The position numbers and the translations under genes were made by a program. DNA of 64,000 bases from Noviherbaspirillum sp. UKPF54 (lineage in GTDB: Bacteria; Pseudomonadota; Gammaproteobacteria; Burkholderiales; Burkholderiaceae_D). Below the pieces are notes generated by a model that did not search any database, was not told the origin of the DNA, and saw only the letters and a program-made list of their open reading frames with translations. Position 1 is the stretch's first letter. Each line of letters opens with the position of its first letter. Shown here piece after piece: positions 28,483 to 37,033 of this stretch. The stretch lies in assembly GCF_007874125.1 (NCBI RefSeq), contig NZ_CP040128.1, positions 372,001 to 436,000 on the forward strand, written 5' to 3'.

Positions 28483-29652
28483 GTGAAATCCATCAGAGAC
28501 CGGCTCGTGCCATCCCTGTTCCTGGCGCTTGCCGTCGCCATGAGCGCCGCATCGGCGGGCGGATTCGAGGACGCGCAGGACGATTACGCATCCGGAAGGT
28601 TTGACCGCGCCTATGCGGTGTTTTCCAGGGAGGCCGAGCGCGGCAATCCCGATGCCCAGCTTTACCTGGGCGCGATGTACGAGAACGGGCAGGGCGTCGA
28701 TCGCGACTATCGGCTGGCGGCGCAGTGGTACGAGCGCGCGGCCGGGCAGAACAACCCGGTGGCATGCTACAACCTGGCCCAGCTGTATTTCGAGGGGGAA
28801 GGCATTGCCCGCGACGCCGGCAAGGCACTGGCGCTGTTCGAAAAGGCGGCGTCGCTGGGGCTCGATGATGCCAACCGCCAGCTCAGTTCCATGTACCTGC
28901 TTGGCAAGGGCGTGCCGCAGGACGATCGCCTGGCGGCATCCTGGCTTGCCAGGTCGGCCGAATACGGCAACCCCGGCGCCCAGTTCAATCTGGGCAAGAT
29001 GTATTTCGACGGCCGAGGCGTCCCGCAGGACTATGAGAAGGCGGAGCACTGGTGGATGCGCGCGGCGAGGCAGGGGCATGCCAAGGCCCAGTACAGCCTG
29101 GGCGTGGCCTACTATCACGGCAGCGGCTTGCCGAAAAACGTCAGGAAGGCGATTCCCTGGCTTGCCAAGGCTGCCGCCCAGGGGGAGGCGGATGCCCAGC
29201 TGCGCATCGGCGTGATGAATTACCTGGGACAGGATGTCGCTCTGAACTATACGCAGGCCATCTACTGGTTCGAAAAAGCGGCCGCCCAGGGCGACGAGCG
29301 CGCCCAGTTCGCGTTGGGCGCTGCCTACGAGGATGGGCGCGGGGTCGCGCAGGATGCCACGCAGGCGGCGGCATGGTTTGCGAAAGCGGCGGACCGGGGG
29401 TATGCCATCGCGCAGTATCGCCTCGCATCGTTATATGAGACCGGGCGCGGCGTGCCGCAGGACGCGATCCAGGCGCACAAGTGGTTCGCGCTGGCAGGCA
29501 AGGGCGGTTATGCCGACGCCGAGCGCAAGATGCAGGCGATCGAGCGCGGCATGAGCGCCGGGCAGGTCGCCGAATCGGGCCAGCTGGCGCAGCGCTGGTC
29601 GAAAGAGAACGGCGCCCCCGGTCGCGGCAACGTCGCGCCTGGCATGCAGTAG
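28483..29652 (+). CDS. periplasmic Sel1-repeat protein
   Basis: The 389-residue protein has a signal peptide (LVPSLFLALAVAMSAASA). At least eight Sel1-like repeats of about 36 residues follow, with the core A-Q-x-L-G-x-x-Y-x-x-G-x-G-V-x-x-D and a closing A-x-x-W-x-x-K-A-A. Such solenoids scaffold envelope or signalling complexes. The GTG start at 28483 has GGAGGAG five bases upstream. It stands alone, two bases from the stop of the convergent YdcZ-type gene. Confidence 0.9.
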   Translation: MKSIRDRLVPSLFLALAVAMSAASAGGFEDAQDDYASGRFDRAYAVFSREAERGNPDAQLYLGAMYENGQGVDRDYRLAAQWYERAAGQNNPVACYNLAQLYFEGEGIARDAGKALALFEKAASLGLDDANRQLSSMYLLGKGVPQDDRLAASWLARSAEYGNPGAQFNLGKMYFDGRGVPQDYEKAEHWWMRAARQGHAKAQYSLGVAYYHGSGLPKNVRKAIPWLAKAAAQGEADAQLRIGVMNYLGQDVALNYTQAIYWFEKAAAQGDERAQFALGAAYEDGRGVAQDATQAAAWFAKAADRGYAIAQYRLASLYETGRGVPQDAIQAHKWFALAGKGGYADAERKMQAIERGMSAGQVAESGQLAQRWSKENGAPGRGNVAPGMQ

Positions 29653-29653
29653 G

Positions 29654-30097
29654 TCAGTACTTCACGATCATCACCGTCCCCGCCACGAGCAGCAGGGCGC
29701 CGGCGATGCGCGCCGTATTGATGCCATGCTGGGCGAAGCCGATCAGGCCGTAGTGGTCCAGCACTAGCGACGTGAGCAATTGCGCGGTGATGGTCAGGCA
29801 CACCAGGTTGGCCGCGCCCAGCTTCGGCGCGACGAGGATGGCGGTCGCCACGTAATACGCGCCGAGCGCGCCGCCGATCCATGCCCATGGCGGCAGCTTG
29901 CCGAGCGCCTGCGCGGTCGGCCAGGCCGCGCGCGAGACAATCGCATATGCCAGCAGGCAGGCGCTGCCCACCGCAAACGAGATGAGGGCGGCGACGACGG
30001 GACTGCCGATGCCCTGGCGCAGGGTGCTGTTGACGCCGACCTGGAGCGGCAAGACCGTGCCGGCGGCAATGGCCAGCAATACATACCATGTTTGCAT
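29654..30097 (-). CDS. YdcZ/DUF606 family small transporter
   Basis: The 147-residue protein has five hydrophobic helices and the YdcZ-type start (MQTWYVLLAIAAGTVLPLQVGVN is the opening region; shared features are LPLQVGVNSTLR and GAANLVCLTITAQLLTSL). It belongs to the drug/metabolite transporter superfamily as a half-size member that probably dimerises. Substrate is unknown. AAAGGA precedes the ATG. Confidence 0.85.
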   Translation of the reverse strand: MQTWYVLLAIAAGTVLPLQVGVNSTLRQGIGSPVVAALISFAVGSACLLAYAIVSRAAWPTAQALGKLPPWAWIGGALGAYYVATAILVAPKLGAANLVCLTITAQLLTSLVLDHYGLIGFAQHGINTARIAGALLLVAGTVMIVKY

Positions 30098-30307
30098 TTT
30101 TTCCTTTTCGTTAAGCGATTAATATCCCGGGTGTCGCAGCGGTGCGACCGGCACATGGCATCGTATCCGGGGATGGCTCCGTATTTTTTCAGCGATGCGG
30201 TTTTTTCGATTACATTGAAACGAGAAAACACATCCGCCTGCGGCCGGTGCTGGCCGCAAACCTGATTGCGGACGAATCTGTATGTCTATTTTCACATGGA
30301 AGAAAGC

Positions 30308-30688
30308 ATGGCCACGGCGACCGTGAAAATCCTGTTGAACATCATCGGCATTATCGCCGTCCTGCTGGCAATTCTCGGCATCTTCCTGCCGCTCTTGCCG
30401 ACCACGCCCTTCCTGCTGCTGGCGTCGGCCTGCTTCGTGCGCGGCTCTGAACGCCTGCACGGCTGGCTGTTGACCAATCGCCTGTTCGGCGAATACCTGC
30501 GCAACATCGAGGAAAAGCGCGGCATTCCGCTCAAGGGCAAGATCATGACGCTGATCCTGCTCTGGGCCTCGCTGGCATTTTCCATCTATACGGTTCGCCC
30601 CTTGCTGCTCAAGGGCATGCTGGTGCTGATCGGACTCGGCGTCAGCGCCTGGATACTGCGCATGAAGACGCTGAGATACGATGACTAA
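30308..30688 (+). CDS. YbaN/DUF454 inner-membrane protein
   Basis: The 126-residue protein has the family signature GIFLPLLPTTPFLLLASACF, then ERLHGWLLTNRLFG, and three membrane helices. The function of DUF454 proteins is unknown. The ATG at 30308 has GGAAG nearby, whereas an in-frame ATG at 30296 has none. It is convergent with benE. Confidence 0.9.
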   Translation: MATATVKILLNIIGIIAVLLAILGIFLPLLPTTPFLLLASACFVRGSERLHGWLLTNRLFGEYLRNIEEKRGIPLKGKIMTLILLWASLAFSIYTVRPLLLKGMLVLIGLGVSAWILRMKTLRYDD

Positions 30689-30708
30689 GGGCTCGCCGCT
30701 TTCCCGGG

Positions 30709-31914
30709 CTATTTCTTCCCGCCCTGCAGCGCCAGCATCGCCACCACGCCGGCCACCAGTCCCCAGAATGCCGAGCCCACGCCGAACAGCGTCACGCCGG
30801 ACGCGGTCACCAGGAAGGTGACGAGCGCCGGTTCGCGTTCGCGCTCGTTGGCCAGCGCGGCGGCCAGCCCGTTGCCGATGGTGCCGAACAGCGCCAGGCC
30901 GGCGATCACCAGCACCAGCTCTTTCGGGAACGCGGCGAACACCGCGCCGACGGTTGCGCCGAACACGCCGACCAGCAGGTAAAAGAAGCCCGCCGCGACC
31001 GCCGCCACGTAGCGGCGCTTGGCGTCTTCATGTGCTTCCGGGCTCATGCAGATGGCCGCCGTGATCGCGGCCAGGTTCAGCGCGTAGCCGCCCAGGGGCG
31101 CCAGCAGCAGGTTGGCGACGCCGGTCCAGCCGATCACCGGCGAAATCGGTACCGCGTAGCCGAAGGAGCGGATGACCGCCACGCCCGGCACGTTTTGCGA
31201 TGCCATCGTCACCACGAACAGCGGCAGCGCCACGCCGATCGTCGCCGCCAGCGAAAACCCCGGCGCGATCCATTTCGGCTGCGCCAGTTCCAGCCGCACG
31301 CCGTCCATGTGCAGCAAGCCCTGGGCGGCGGCAATGGCAATGCCGAGCAACAGCGTCACGATCACCGCATAGCGCGGAAACAAACGGCGGCCGGCCAGGT
31401 AGGCGACGAACATCGCCAGCGCCAGCGCGAACTGCGTCTTCATCGCCACGAACACATCCATCCCGAAGCGCAGCAGCACGCCGGCCAGCATGCCGGAGGC
31501 GAGCGACACCGGAATGCGGCTGATCATGCGCTCGAACAGGCCGGAAAACCCGCAAAAAGTAATCATCGCCGCCGACAGCAGGAAGGCGCCGGTCGCCTCC
31601 GGCAGCGCCACGCCGGCCGCGCCCGTGATCAGCATGGCCGCGCCCGGCGTCGACCAGGCGGTGACCACGGGCACGCGATAGCGCAGCGACAGCAGGATGC
31701 AGGTCAGCCCCATGCCCAGCCCGAGCGCCCACATCCACGACGCGATCTCGACCGGGCCGGCGCCCAGCGCGCGCGCTGCCTGGAACACGATGACGGCGGA
31801 ACTGGTGAAGCCGACCAGCACGGTGACGAAGCCGGCGGCGACGGCGGACAGCGAAAAATCCTTGGCGAATTGCATGACTGCAGGAAATGAAAGAGGGAAG
31901 CGGAATTGTTGCAT
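30709..31914 (-). CDS. benE: BenE-family benzoate:proton symporter
   Basis: The protein has about twelve membrane helices and the BenE hallmarks SAVAAGFVTVLVGFTSSAVI, STPGAAMLITG, MASQNVPGVAVI and PLGGYALNLAAITAAIC. It would import benzoate or a related aromatic acid with protons. No aromatic-degradation genes lie nearby, so the true substrate is uncertain. Start choice is open: 31914 gives 401 residues, while an in-frame ATG at 31875 fits homologues slightly better. Neither has a clear ribosome site. Confidence 0.88.
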   Translation of the reverse strand: MQQFRFPLSFPAVMQFAKDFSLSAVAAGFVTVLVGFTSSAVIVFQAARALGAGPVEIASWMWALGLGMGLTCILLSLRYRVPVVTAWSTPGAAMLITGAAGVALPEATGAFLLSAAMITFCGFSGLFERMISRIPVSLASGMLAGVLLRFGMDVFVAMKTQFALALAMFVAYLAGRRLFPRYAVIVTLLLGIAIAAAQGLLHMDGVRLELAQPKWIAPGFSLAATIGVALPLFVVTMASQNVPGVAVIRSFGYAVPISPVIGWTGVANLLLAPLGGYALNLAAITAAICMSPEAHEDAKRRYVAAVAAGFFYLLVGVFGATVGAVFAAFPKELVLVIAGLALFGTIGNGLAAALANEREREPALVTFLVTASGVTLFGVGSAFWGLVAGVVAMLALQGGKK

Positions 31915-32046
31915 GAAACGCTGTGGCGGCGCTGAGCCGGCGTGCGGCCGTTACCGGCCTTGCGCAATGCCGCGAAAGATTGGAAGATGCCGCCTGTCAC
32001 ACGCAAGCGGGCGGCTTTCGACGCTGCATGTCCGCCAATCTTCCCT

Positions 32047-33078
32047 ATGCAAATCGAATTCATCCGCCAGCGCCTGCGCGCGCTGGGCGCCGGACCGATC
32101 CACGAGCAGCGCGTGCTGCGCGACTGGGTGCGAGCCCGGCCGCATGACCAGGTGCGCCGACGCCTCGACGACTTCTTTCCCAAGGCGCTGCGCGAGGCGC
32201 TGCCGGCGCTCGACGTCGAACTGCACGGGCTGGCGCGCCTGCTGTCGTCCCATCCGACCGAGGATGGCGCGGCGCGCCTGCTGGTCGGGCTCAACGACGG
32301 CCAGACCGTGGAAAGCGTGCTGCTGCCGCGCGGCGGGCTGTGCGTTTCCAGCCAGGTCGGCTGCGCGGTCGGTTGTCAGTTCTGCATGACCGGGCGCAGC
32401 GGGCTGATCCGCCAGGTCACCAGCGGCGAGATCGTCGCCCAGGTCGCGCTGGCGCGCATGCAGCGCGCGGTGAAAAAGGTGGTCTTCATGGGCATGGGCG
32501 AGCCCGCCCACAACCTGAACAACGTGATGGAGGCGATCGAGCTGCTGGGCACCGAGGGCAATATCGGGCACAAGAACCTGGTGTTCTCGACGGTGGGTGA
32601 CGTGCGCGTGTTCGAGCGCCTGCCGCAGGGCGTGGTCAAGCCGGCGCTGGCGCTGTCGCTGCACACGACCAAGCCGGACTTGCGCGAACGGCTGCTGCCG
32701 CGCGCGCCGCGCCTGACACCGAGAGAGCTGGTGGAGCTGGGCGAGCAGTACGCCCGCCTTACCCATTATCCGGTGCAATACCAGTGGACCCTGCTGGAGG
32801 GAATCAACGACGGTGAGGATGAGATGGATGGCATCGTCGACCTGCTCAAGGGGAAGTACGCGATATTGAACATGATCCCCTACAACACGATTCCCGACCT
32901 GCAGTTCAGGCGCCCGTCGTGGGAGCATGCGCGCGACATCCTGCGCCGCCTGCACCGGCGCGGCGTGCTGACCAAGCTGCGCGATTCGGCGGGGCAGGAA
33001 GTCGATGGCGGCTGCGGGCAGTTACGGGCGCGCGCAATCGCGGATCAGCCGCGCAGCATTGCGATCCATCCCGCCTGA
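32047..33078 (+). CDS. RlmN/Cfr-family radical SAM RNA methyltransferase
   Basis: The enzyme would methylate C2 (RlmN) or C8 (Cfr) of an adenosine in RNA. The radical-SAM cluster is CAVGCQFC, preceded by LCVSSQVG, whose Cys corresponds to the methyl-carrying site region. The C-terminal GGCGQLRARA has the catalytic methyl-Cys. GMGEPAHNLNNV is the SAM-binding segment. The ATG at 32047 gives 343 residues. Upstream in-frame starts exist at 31987 and 31942, and none has a strong Shine-Dalgarno. It may be an RlmN paralogue rather than the housekeeping copy. Confidence 0.87.
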   Translation: MQIEFIRQRLRALGAGPIHEQRVLRDWVRARPHDQVRRRLDDFFPKALREALPALDVELHGLARLLSSHPTEDGAARLLVGLNDGQTVESVLLPRGGLCVSSQVGCAVGCQFCMTGRSGLIRQVTSGEIVAQVALARMQRAVKKVVFMGMGEPAHNLNNVMEAIELLGTEGNIGHKNLVFSTVGDVRVFERLPQGVVKPALALSLHTTKPDLRERLLPRAPRLTPRELVELGEQYARLTHYPVQYQWTLLEGINDGEDEMDGIVDLLKGKYAILNMIPYNTIPDLQFRRPSWEHARDILRRLHRRGVLTKLRDSAGQEVDGGCGQLRARAIADQPRSIAIHPA

Positions 33079-33108
33079 TCGACTGCCGGGCGCGCGGCCC
33101 GGCAGGCT

Positions 33109-33513
33109 CTAGCAATTCCCCTTCTTGGCCTGACCCGGGGGGCAGAACCGGCCGCCCTCGCGTTCGACCGGCACCCGCACCCGTTCCACCACGGTCCGGC
33201 AGCGCTGCACGGTCCGGTAGGACGTGCCCTGGGGCGCACCCTGCGCCGCCATCCGGTCGCCGACCACGGCGCCGGTGGCCGCACCGACCGCGGTCGCCAC
33301 GGTTTTTCCATTCCCGCCGCCGACCTGGTTGCCCAGAAGGCCGCCCGCGATGCCGCCGACGATGGCGCCGCCGTATCCCTGTCCGCCCGACTGCACTGCG
33401 ACTTGCTCGTTCCAGCATTCCTGGCGCGGGCGCTCGACGATTTGATATTCGCTTGCGGCTGCCATCAAGGGCAGGGCGGCAATCACGCCGGTGCTCAGTA
33501 TTTTGCGCAACAT
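33109..33513 (-). CDS. glycine-zipper 2TM envelope protein
   Basis: The 134-residue exported protein has a signal peptide ending MAAAS. A glycine-zipper segment follows (GGAIVGGIAGGLLGNQVGGG and TAVGAATGAVVGD), then a Cys-containing C-terminal domain with GGRFCPPGQAKKGNC. This organisation matches SlyB/YmgG-like outer-membrane-associated proteins. The Gly zipper is thought to insert in or span membranes. AAGG precedes the ATG. Confidence 0.85.
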   Translation of the reverse strand: MLRKILSTGVIAALPLMAAASEYQIVERPRQECWNEQVAVQSGGQGYGGAIVGGIAGGLLGNQVGGGNGKTVATAVGAATGAVVGDRMAAQGAPQGTSYRTVQRCRTVVERVRVPVEREGGRFCPPGQAKKGNC

Positions 33514-33873
33514 ATCTTTGCCTTTGAATTCAAGAGTGGTTTCCACTTCAGCGGGAGGAGCGTTCATCGCCGCAAAACATGTCTTGTTTTGCTATTCACA
33601 GCCGGGCCTTGCAGCTTCCCGGCCTGACTAGGCACGGCGATGCGAGAACGATTTTATAGCAGTGTTGCCCAAAAGAAGTATTGCATGGCGTGTTGCACAA
33701 CAGCATATTTGAAACAAGATGTATCGCGCAGTCAGCGCGCTGCGCAGGGTGCGCCGCAAATTAGAGGGGCGGCTCGACTCGGCTTCAATTCATGCCTGAC
33801 CCCATATATGATGCTATTGCCTTTTCACAACTGACCGGCGCTTTCGCGCCGTCCTTACCTACAGGAGCAACCC
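33514..33873. other. intergenic region with a decayed repeat copy
   Basis: No gene is supported in these 360 bases. The reading frame at 33640-33834 lacks a ribosome site and family features. GCCTGACCCCATATATG at 33794-33810 is the outer part of the dispersed palindromic repeat. AGGAG at the right end belongs to the next gene. Confidence 0.5.
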
Positions 33874-34086
33874 ATGTCCCTTTCCATCAACTCGACTCTC
33901 GGTGATCTGCTCGACAACGAGGCCGCCAAGGCTATCCTCGAAAAGTACCTGCCCGGCGTGTCCACCCACCCGCAGATCGGAATGGGGCGCGGCTTCCCGC
34001 TGAAGACGGTGGCCAGCTTCTCCGGCGGCCTCATCTCCAACGAGGCGCTCGAAAAGATCGAAACCGACCTGGCGGCGCTGGGCTGA
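33874..34086 (+). CDS. small conserved-looking cytosolic protein
   Basis: The 70-residue protein reads MSLSINSTLGDLLDNEAAKA and continues through KYLPGVSTHPQIGMGRGFPL. This arrangement occurs as a C-terminal module of some larger esterase and glycosidase-like proteins as well as alone. AGGAG lies seven bases before the ATG. Its function is unknown; confidence in the gene is high, in any role low. Confidence 0.7.
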   Translation: MSLSINSTLGDLLDNEAAKAILEKYLPGVSTHPQIGMGRGFPLKTVASFSGGLISNEALEKIETDLAALG

Positions 34087-34244
34087 ACGCACGTTTCGGC
34101 GACGGGGCCGGCTTCGACCGCAAGCCCGGTCGGACCGGGCTCGGCCGCCATACGCGCCGCCCGCCACATCTATCCAGTTATTCCGCCTCGCACGGCAGCC
34201 CGGAAACGGTTAACATCGACCTCTTCACCATTGCGAGACGACCC

Positions 34245-34421
34245 ATGCACATCATCAGCCGCGAACTGTACGAGGCCGCACTGCTCATCAATCACCAGGA
34301 CACCGTGTATCAGCCGGGGCTGGCCGCGCATGAAGCCGCGCTGGCCGCGGGCATCGCGCGCCGCAATGGTTCGCTCATCGAACTGACCCACAAGGGCGAG
34401 GAAGTCATCCGCCTGGAATGA
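34245..34421 (+). CDS. short cytosolic protein of 58 residues
   Basis: ATG 34245 opens a 58-residue frame beginning MHIISRELYEAALLINHQDT and ending GEEVIRLE. Its third codon positions are strongly G/C as in the neighbours, and the predicted structure is helical. A weak GAG lies upstream. It follows the small gene at 33874 after 158 bases. No family is recognised. Confidence 0.5.
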   Translation: MHIISRELYEAALLINHQDTVYQPGLAAHEAALAAGIARRNGSLIELTHKGEEVIRLE

Positions 34422-34493
34422 CCCGTGCCATCGAGCGATGGCAGACAACTCGGCGCAAGCGCAGGTCGCGCTTGGCTGCCGATATGAAAAAAA

Positions 34494-34533
34494 CGGGGCA
34501 GGCTCGACATCAGTCATGATCGAGTCTGCCCGG
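34494..34533. repeat. dispersed palindrome copy (variant)
   Basis: CGGGGCAGGCTCGA and TCGAGTCTGCCCG form the two arms around CATCAGTCATGA. It is a variant of the GGGGTCAGACTCGA family in which GTC is replaced by GCA/TGC. It lies between the 58-residue gene and the gene at 34567. Confidence 0.75.
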
Positions 34534-34566
34534 CTGCGCTTCATGCGGCCATAGGCGGTCAAGCCG

Positions 34567-35022
34567 TCACGAGGCCGAATTCTTCGCCATCACCTGCTGG
34601 TTGTTCCTGCACTCATTGGCGAGCTGCTGGCCCTTTTTCGAATCGAGCAGTATCCCCTTGGCTGGGATGTTGATCCACACCAGGCCGGCCTCCTTGTCTT
34701 CGAAACGGTGCGCGCCGGTGGTGGTTTCCACGCGCGTCAACTCGTGCATCTTCTTGTGCCAGCGCAGTCCGATGCGCTTGGTGTCGGCGGTGTTTTCGTA
34801 GATCGAGAGCTTGTTGCCCAGTTCGCAGTTGAAGTCGACGCGGACATGCCCGGCGAGATCGGGCTGACGGTCATCGTCGTCCGCCTTGGCCGCGGCATGC
34901 TGGTGCGCGTGCTTCGCCGTTTTCTTGTGCGGCGTGGCGGCAGGCGTTTCGGCAAATGCCTGAGGGAGAGCGGCGGACATGCCGGCGCCCAGAAGCACGA
35001 GTACAGGGAATAGCTTTTTCAT
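34567..35022 (-). CDS. exported protein with possible lysozyme-inhibitor-like (MliC) domain
   Basis: The 151-residue protein has a signal peptide (LFPVLVLLGAGMSAALPQAFA) and a His/Lys/Asp-rich linker. The C-terminal beta-domain contains VRVDFNCELGNKLSIYENT and, near the end, NECRNNQQ, which supply the two Cys of a likely disulfide. The strand order and the GLVWINIPAKGILLD segment recall MliC/PliC lysozyme inhibitors, but the match is by eye only. GGAGA precedes the ATG. Confidence 0.65.
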   Translation of the reverse strand: MKKLFPVLVLLGAGMSAALPQAFAETPAATPHKKTAKHAHQHAAAKADDDDRQPDLAGHVRVDFNCELGNKLSIYENTADTKRIGLRWHKKMHELTRVETTTGAHRFEDKEAGLVWINIPAKGILLDSKKGQQLANECRNNQQVMAKNSAS

Positions 35023-35225
35023 CAGATTGTCTCCGTAATGATGCGCTCCCGCAGGCAACTCCACGCGAGCCGCGCCTGATTGATCGAAGGGTGAATACGT
35101 ACCCCGATCCTGACCGCTGCACTGTCTTTGCAATGCCTGTCGATCTTAATCAGCAAAAACGGAGAGATGTTGCTTTGACGAAATTTGTTACATTGTGCGA
35201 TGCAGGATGCACTGACAGAGCTTTA

Positions 35226-35681
35226 TCAAAACGGCTCAACCTGAATACGTTTGCCTTCCAGACGAACTTCCGACGACGCGGTTTCGGCATCTTGCAAGTC
35301 GCGGGTGCTGACTTTCGCCACGCCGCTGAATGCATTGTTCCCCGGACCCGGGGTAATGCGGATTTTCGTCTTGGTGCTGCCGATCCATTTTCCACTCTGG
35401 TCGAAGCGGAAGGCGATATAGGTGGCATCATATTGCCCTTCGCCGACGCGTTTCCAGGCACCATGCCCGCCGCTAAGGACCGGGTGCGTATCGCCGCTTC
35501 TGAAAAACGTGCCGTCCGACGAAAACGTCAAAAGATTCTTGCCGACGCCGGAAGGGCGGCTGACCGTGACGATCCATGCCCCTACCAGGCTGCCGTCCGT
35601 TTCCCGCGCGGGTTGGGCGCCAGCATCCGTGACCAGCAGCGCGATCATGAAGCATGCAAAAGCGGAGATGATTTTTGACAT
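35226..35681 (-). CDS. secreted lipocalin-like beta-barrel protein, unknown
   Basis: The 151-residue protein has a signal peptide (AFACFMIALLVTDAGAQ) and a small barrel domain with LVGAWIVTVSRPSG, LLTFSSDGTFFRSGD, GGHGAWKRVGEGQYDATYI and GSTKTKIRITPG. This pattern defines a family of exported proteins without assigned function. AAGGAGAA lies eight bases before ATG 35681. Confidence 0.7.
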   Translation of the reverse strand: MSKIISAFACFMIALLVTDAGAQPARETDGSLVGAWIVTVSRPSGVGKNLLTFSSDGTFFRSGDTHPVLSGGHGAWKRVGEGQYDATYIAFRFDQSGKWIGSTKTKIRITPGPGNNAFSGVAKVSTRDLQDAETASSEVRLEGKRIQVEPF

Positions 35682-35897
35682 GGGCCTTCTCCTTCGATCG
35701 CGTCCCGATGTCCGCCGCGGGAACAAAACCTATCCTTTGGCGCGCCACCTGGCATGGCCTCGGGAGCGAAAAGCGCCGGGTCATCTCAGCATAGCGCTCC
35801 ATTCCGGACAAGGCCGCGCATGCCTCTGGGCTTTGTGATAAATCAATGAGGCGACGCATGCGAAATGCTCAGTAGAATGCGCCGCGCCTGCTTTTTC

Positions 35898-36152
35898 CTA
35901 CCCGAGGGATTTCAGGGAAATGCCTTGTTCCGGCGTGCCCTCCAGGTAGTCGTGGCCCGTGTTCGTCAATCGCCAGAAACCACTTTCGGAAACGGTGACC
36001 CATCCCTTGTCCTGGAGCAGGTGAAGGTGATGGCGGATGGCGGCTTGTTCCGCGTTCAAGCGCTGGGCGACCCCGATAACGTTCAGCTCCGGTTCCGGAG
36101 CCTCCAGAAGCTTTCCTAGGATCGCTTCCATTAGCATTTGATCTCGCTTCAT
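35898..36152 (-). CDS. small winged-helix protein (DUF2513-like)
   Basis: From ATG 36152 the 84-residue protein begins MKRDQMLMEAILGKLLEAPE and ends in a wing-like segment (WVTVSESGFWRLTNTGHDYLEG). This fits DUF2513, putative DNA-binding proteins of the winged-helix type. An in-frame ATG at 36179 would add nine residues. Neither start has a good ribosome site. No partner gene is evident. Confidence 0.62.
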   Translation of the reverse strand: MKRDQMLMEAILGKLLEAPEPELNVIGVAQRLNAEQAAIRHHLHLLQDKGWVTVSESGFWRLTNTGHDYLEGTPEQGISLKSLG

Positions 36153-36213
36153 GGCGGTGAAATTGGCAAAAAGCGCCATCTTAGCGGAATTCGCGGCGCG
36201 CGCGCCGCGCTTG

Positions 36214-36999
36214 TTATCTGCCGCGATAGGCTGGCCGCGTCTTCTCGATAAATGCGCGCGTGCCGGTGCGGAAATCTTCCGTCGATGCGGCCAGGCCGAA
36301 CAAATCGGCGCCCAGTGCCGCCGACTCCTCGAGCGTCATGTTGAGCCCCCGGTGCAGCGCCTCCCAGGTGAGCCGCACGGCCGCAGGCGATTGTTGCAGT
36401 ATGTCGCGCACGATCGTCCCGGTTTCATCCATCAATTGGTCGGCATCGGCGATACCTTGCACCAGGCCGATCTTCAACGCTTCCTCGGCATCCACGGCAC
36501 GGCCGCGCAGCAGCATTTCCGCGGCGCGTCCCTTGCCGACCAGGCGCGGCAGGCGGGTCGTGCCGCCGAATCCGGCCACCGCGCCGATGCGCACCTCCGG
36601 ATGACCGAGCATGGCGTGGCGGGCCGCGATGCGCAGCATGCACGATTCGGCCAGTTCCAGGCCGCCACCATACGCATAGCCATTGAGCGCGGCCACCGTC
36701 ACCTTGCCGAGGTCCTCGATTTGGTTCGTGATCCTGACCGCCAGGCGCGCATACTCGCGCACTTCCAGGGGCGTCGCGCGGTGCAGATAGCGGATGTCCG
36801 CGCCCGCCGAGAATGCGGCCGCCCCCGCGCCGGTCAGGATCACGGCCCGCACCGATTCGCGCGTCTTCAGCGCATCGAGCAATTCCGACAGGCGCTGCAG
36901 CACGTCGATGTTGAGCGCATTGAGCACTTCCGGCCGGTTGATCGTCACCAGCGCGATCCCGTCGTTTTCCTCGCAGAGGATGGATGGCATTGCCTGCAT
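36214..36999 (-). CDS. enoyl-CoA hydratase/isomerase family protein
   Basis: The 261-residue crotonase-fold enzyme has the oxyanion-hole segments AFSAGADIRYL and ALNGYAYGGGLELAESC, plus a Glu in the usual GHPEVRIG position. It hydrates 2-enoyl-CoA in fatty or aromatic acid degradation. The exact substrate cannot be told. The ATG at 36999 has GGAGA eight bases before it; the longer frame overlaps the neighbouring transporter gene. It lies directly downstream of the DMT transporter gene on the same strand. Confidence 0.9.
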   Translation of the reverse strand: MQAMPSILCEENDGIALVTINRPEVLNALNIDVLQRLSELLDALKTRESVRAVILTGAGAAAFSAGADIRYLHRATPLEVREYARLAVRITNQIEDLGKVTVAALNGYAYGGGLELAESCMLRIAARHAMLGHPEVRIGAVAGFGGTTRLPRLVGKGRAAEMLLRGRAVDAEEALKIGLVQGIADADQLMDETGTIVRDILQQSPAAVRLTWEALHRGLNMTLEESAALGADLFGLAASTEDFRTGTRAFIEKTRPAYRGR

Positions 37000-37033
37000 G
37001 TCTTTGTCTCCGTTCATCGGTGGCCGATTGGAT

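Noticed and set aside
33640..33834. Plus-strand frame of 64 codons in the gap before 33874
   Set aside because: No ribosome site, odd codon use and it runs through a repeat remnant.
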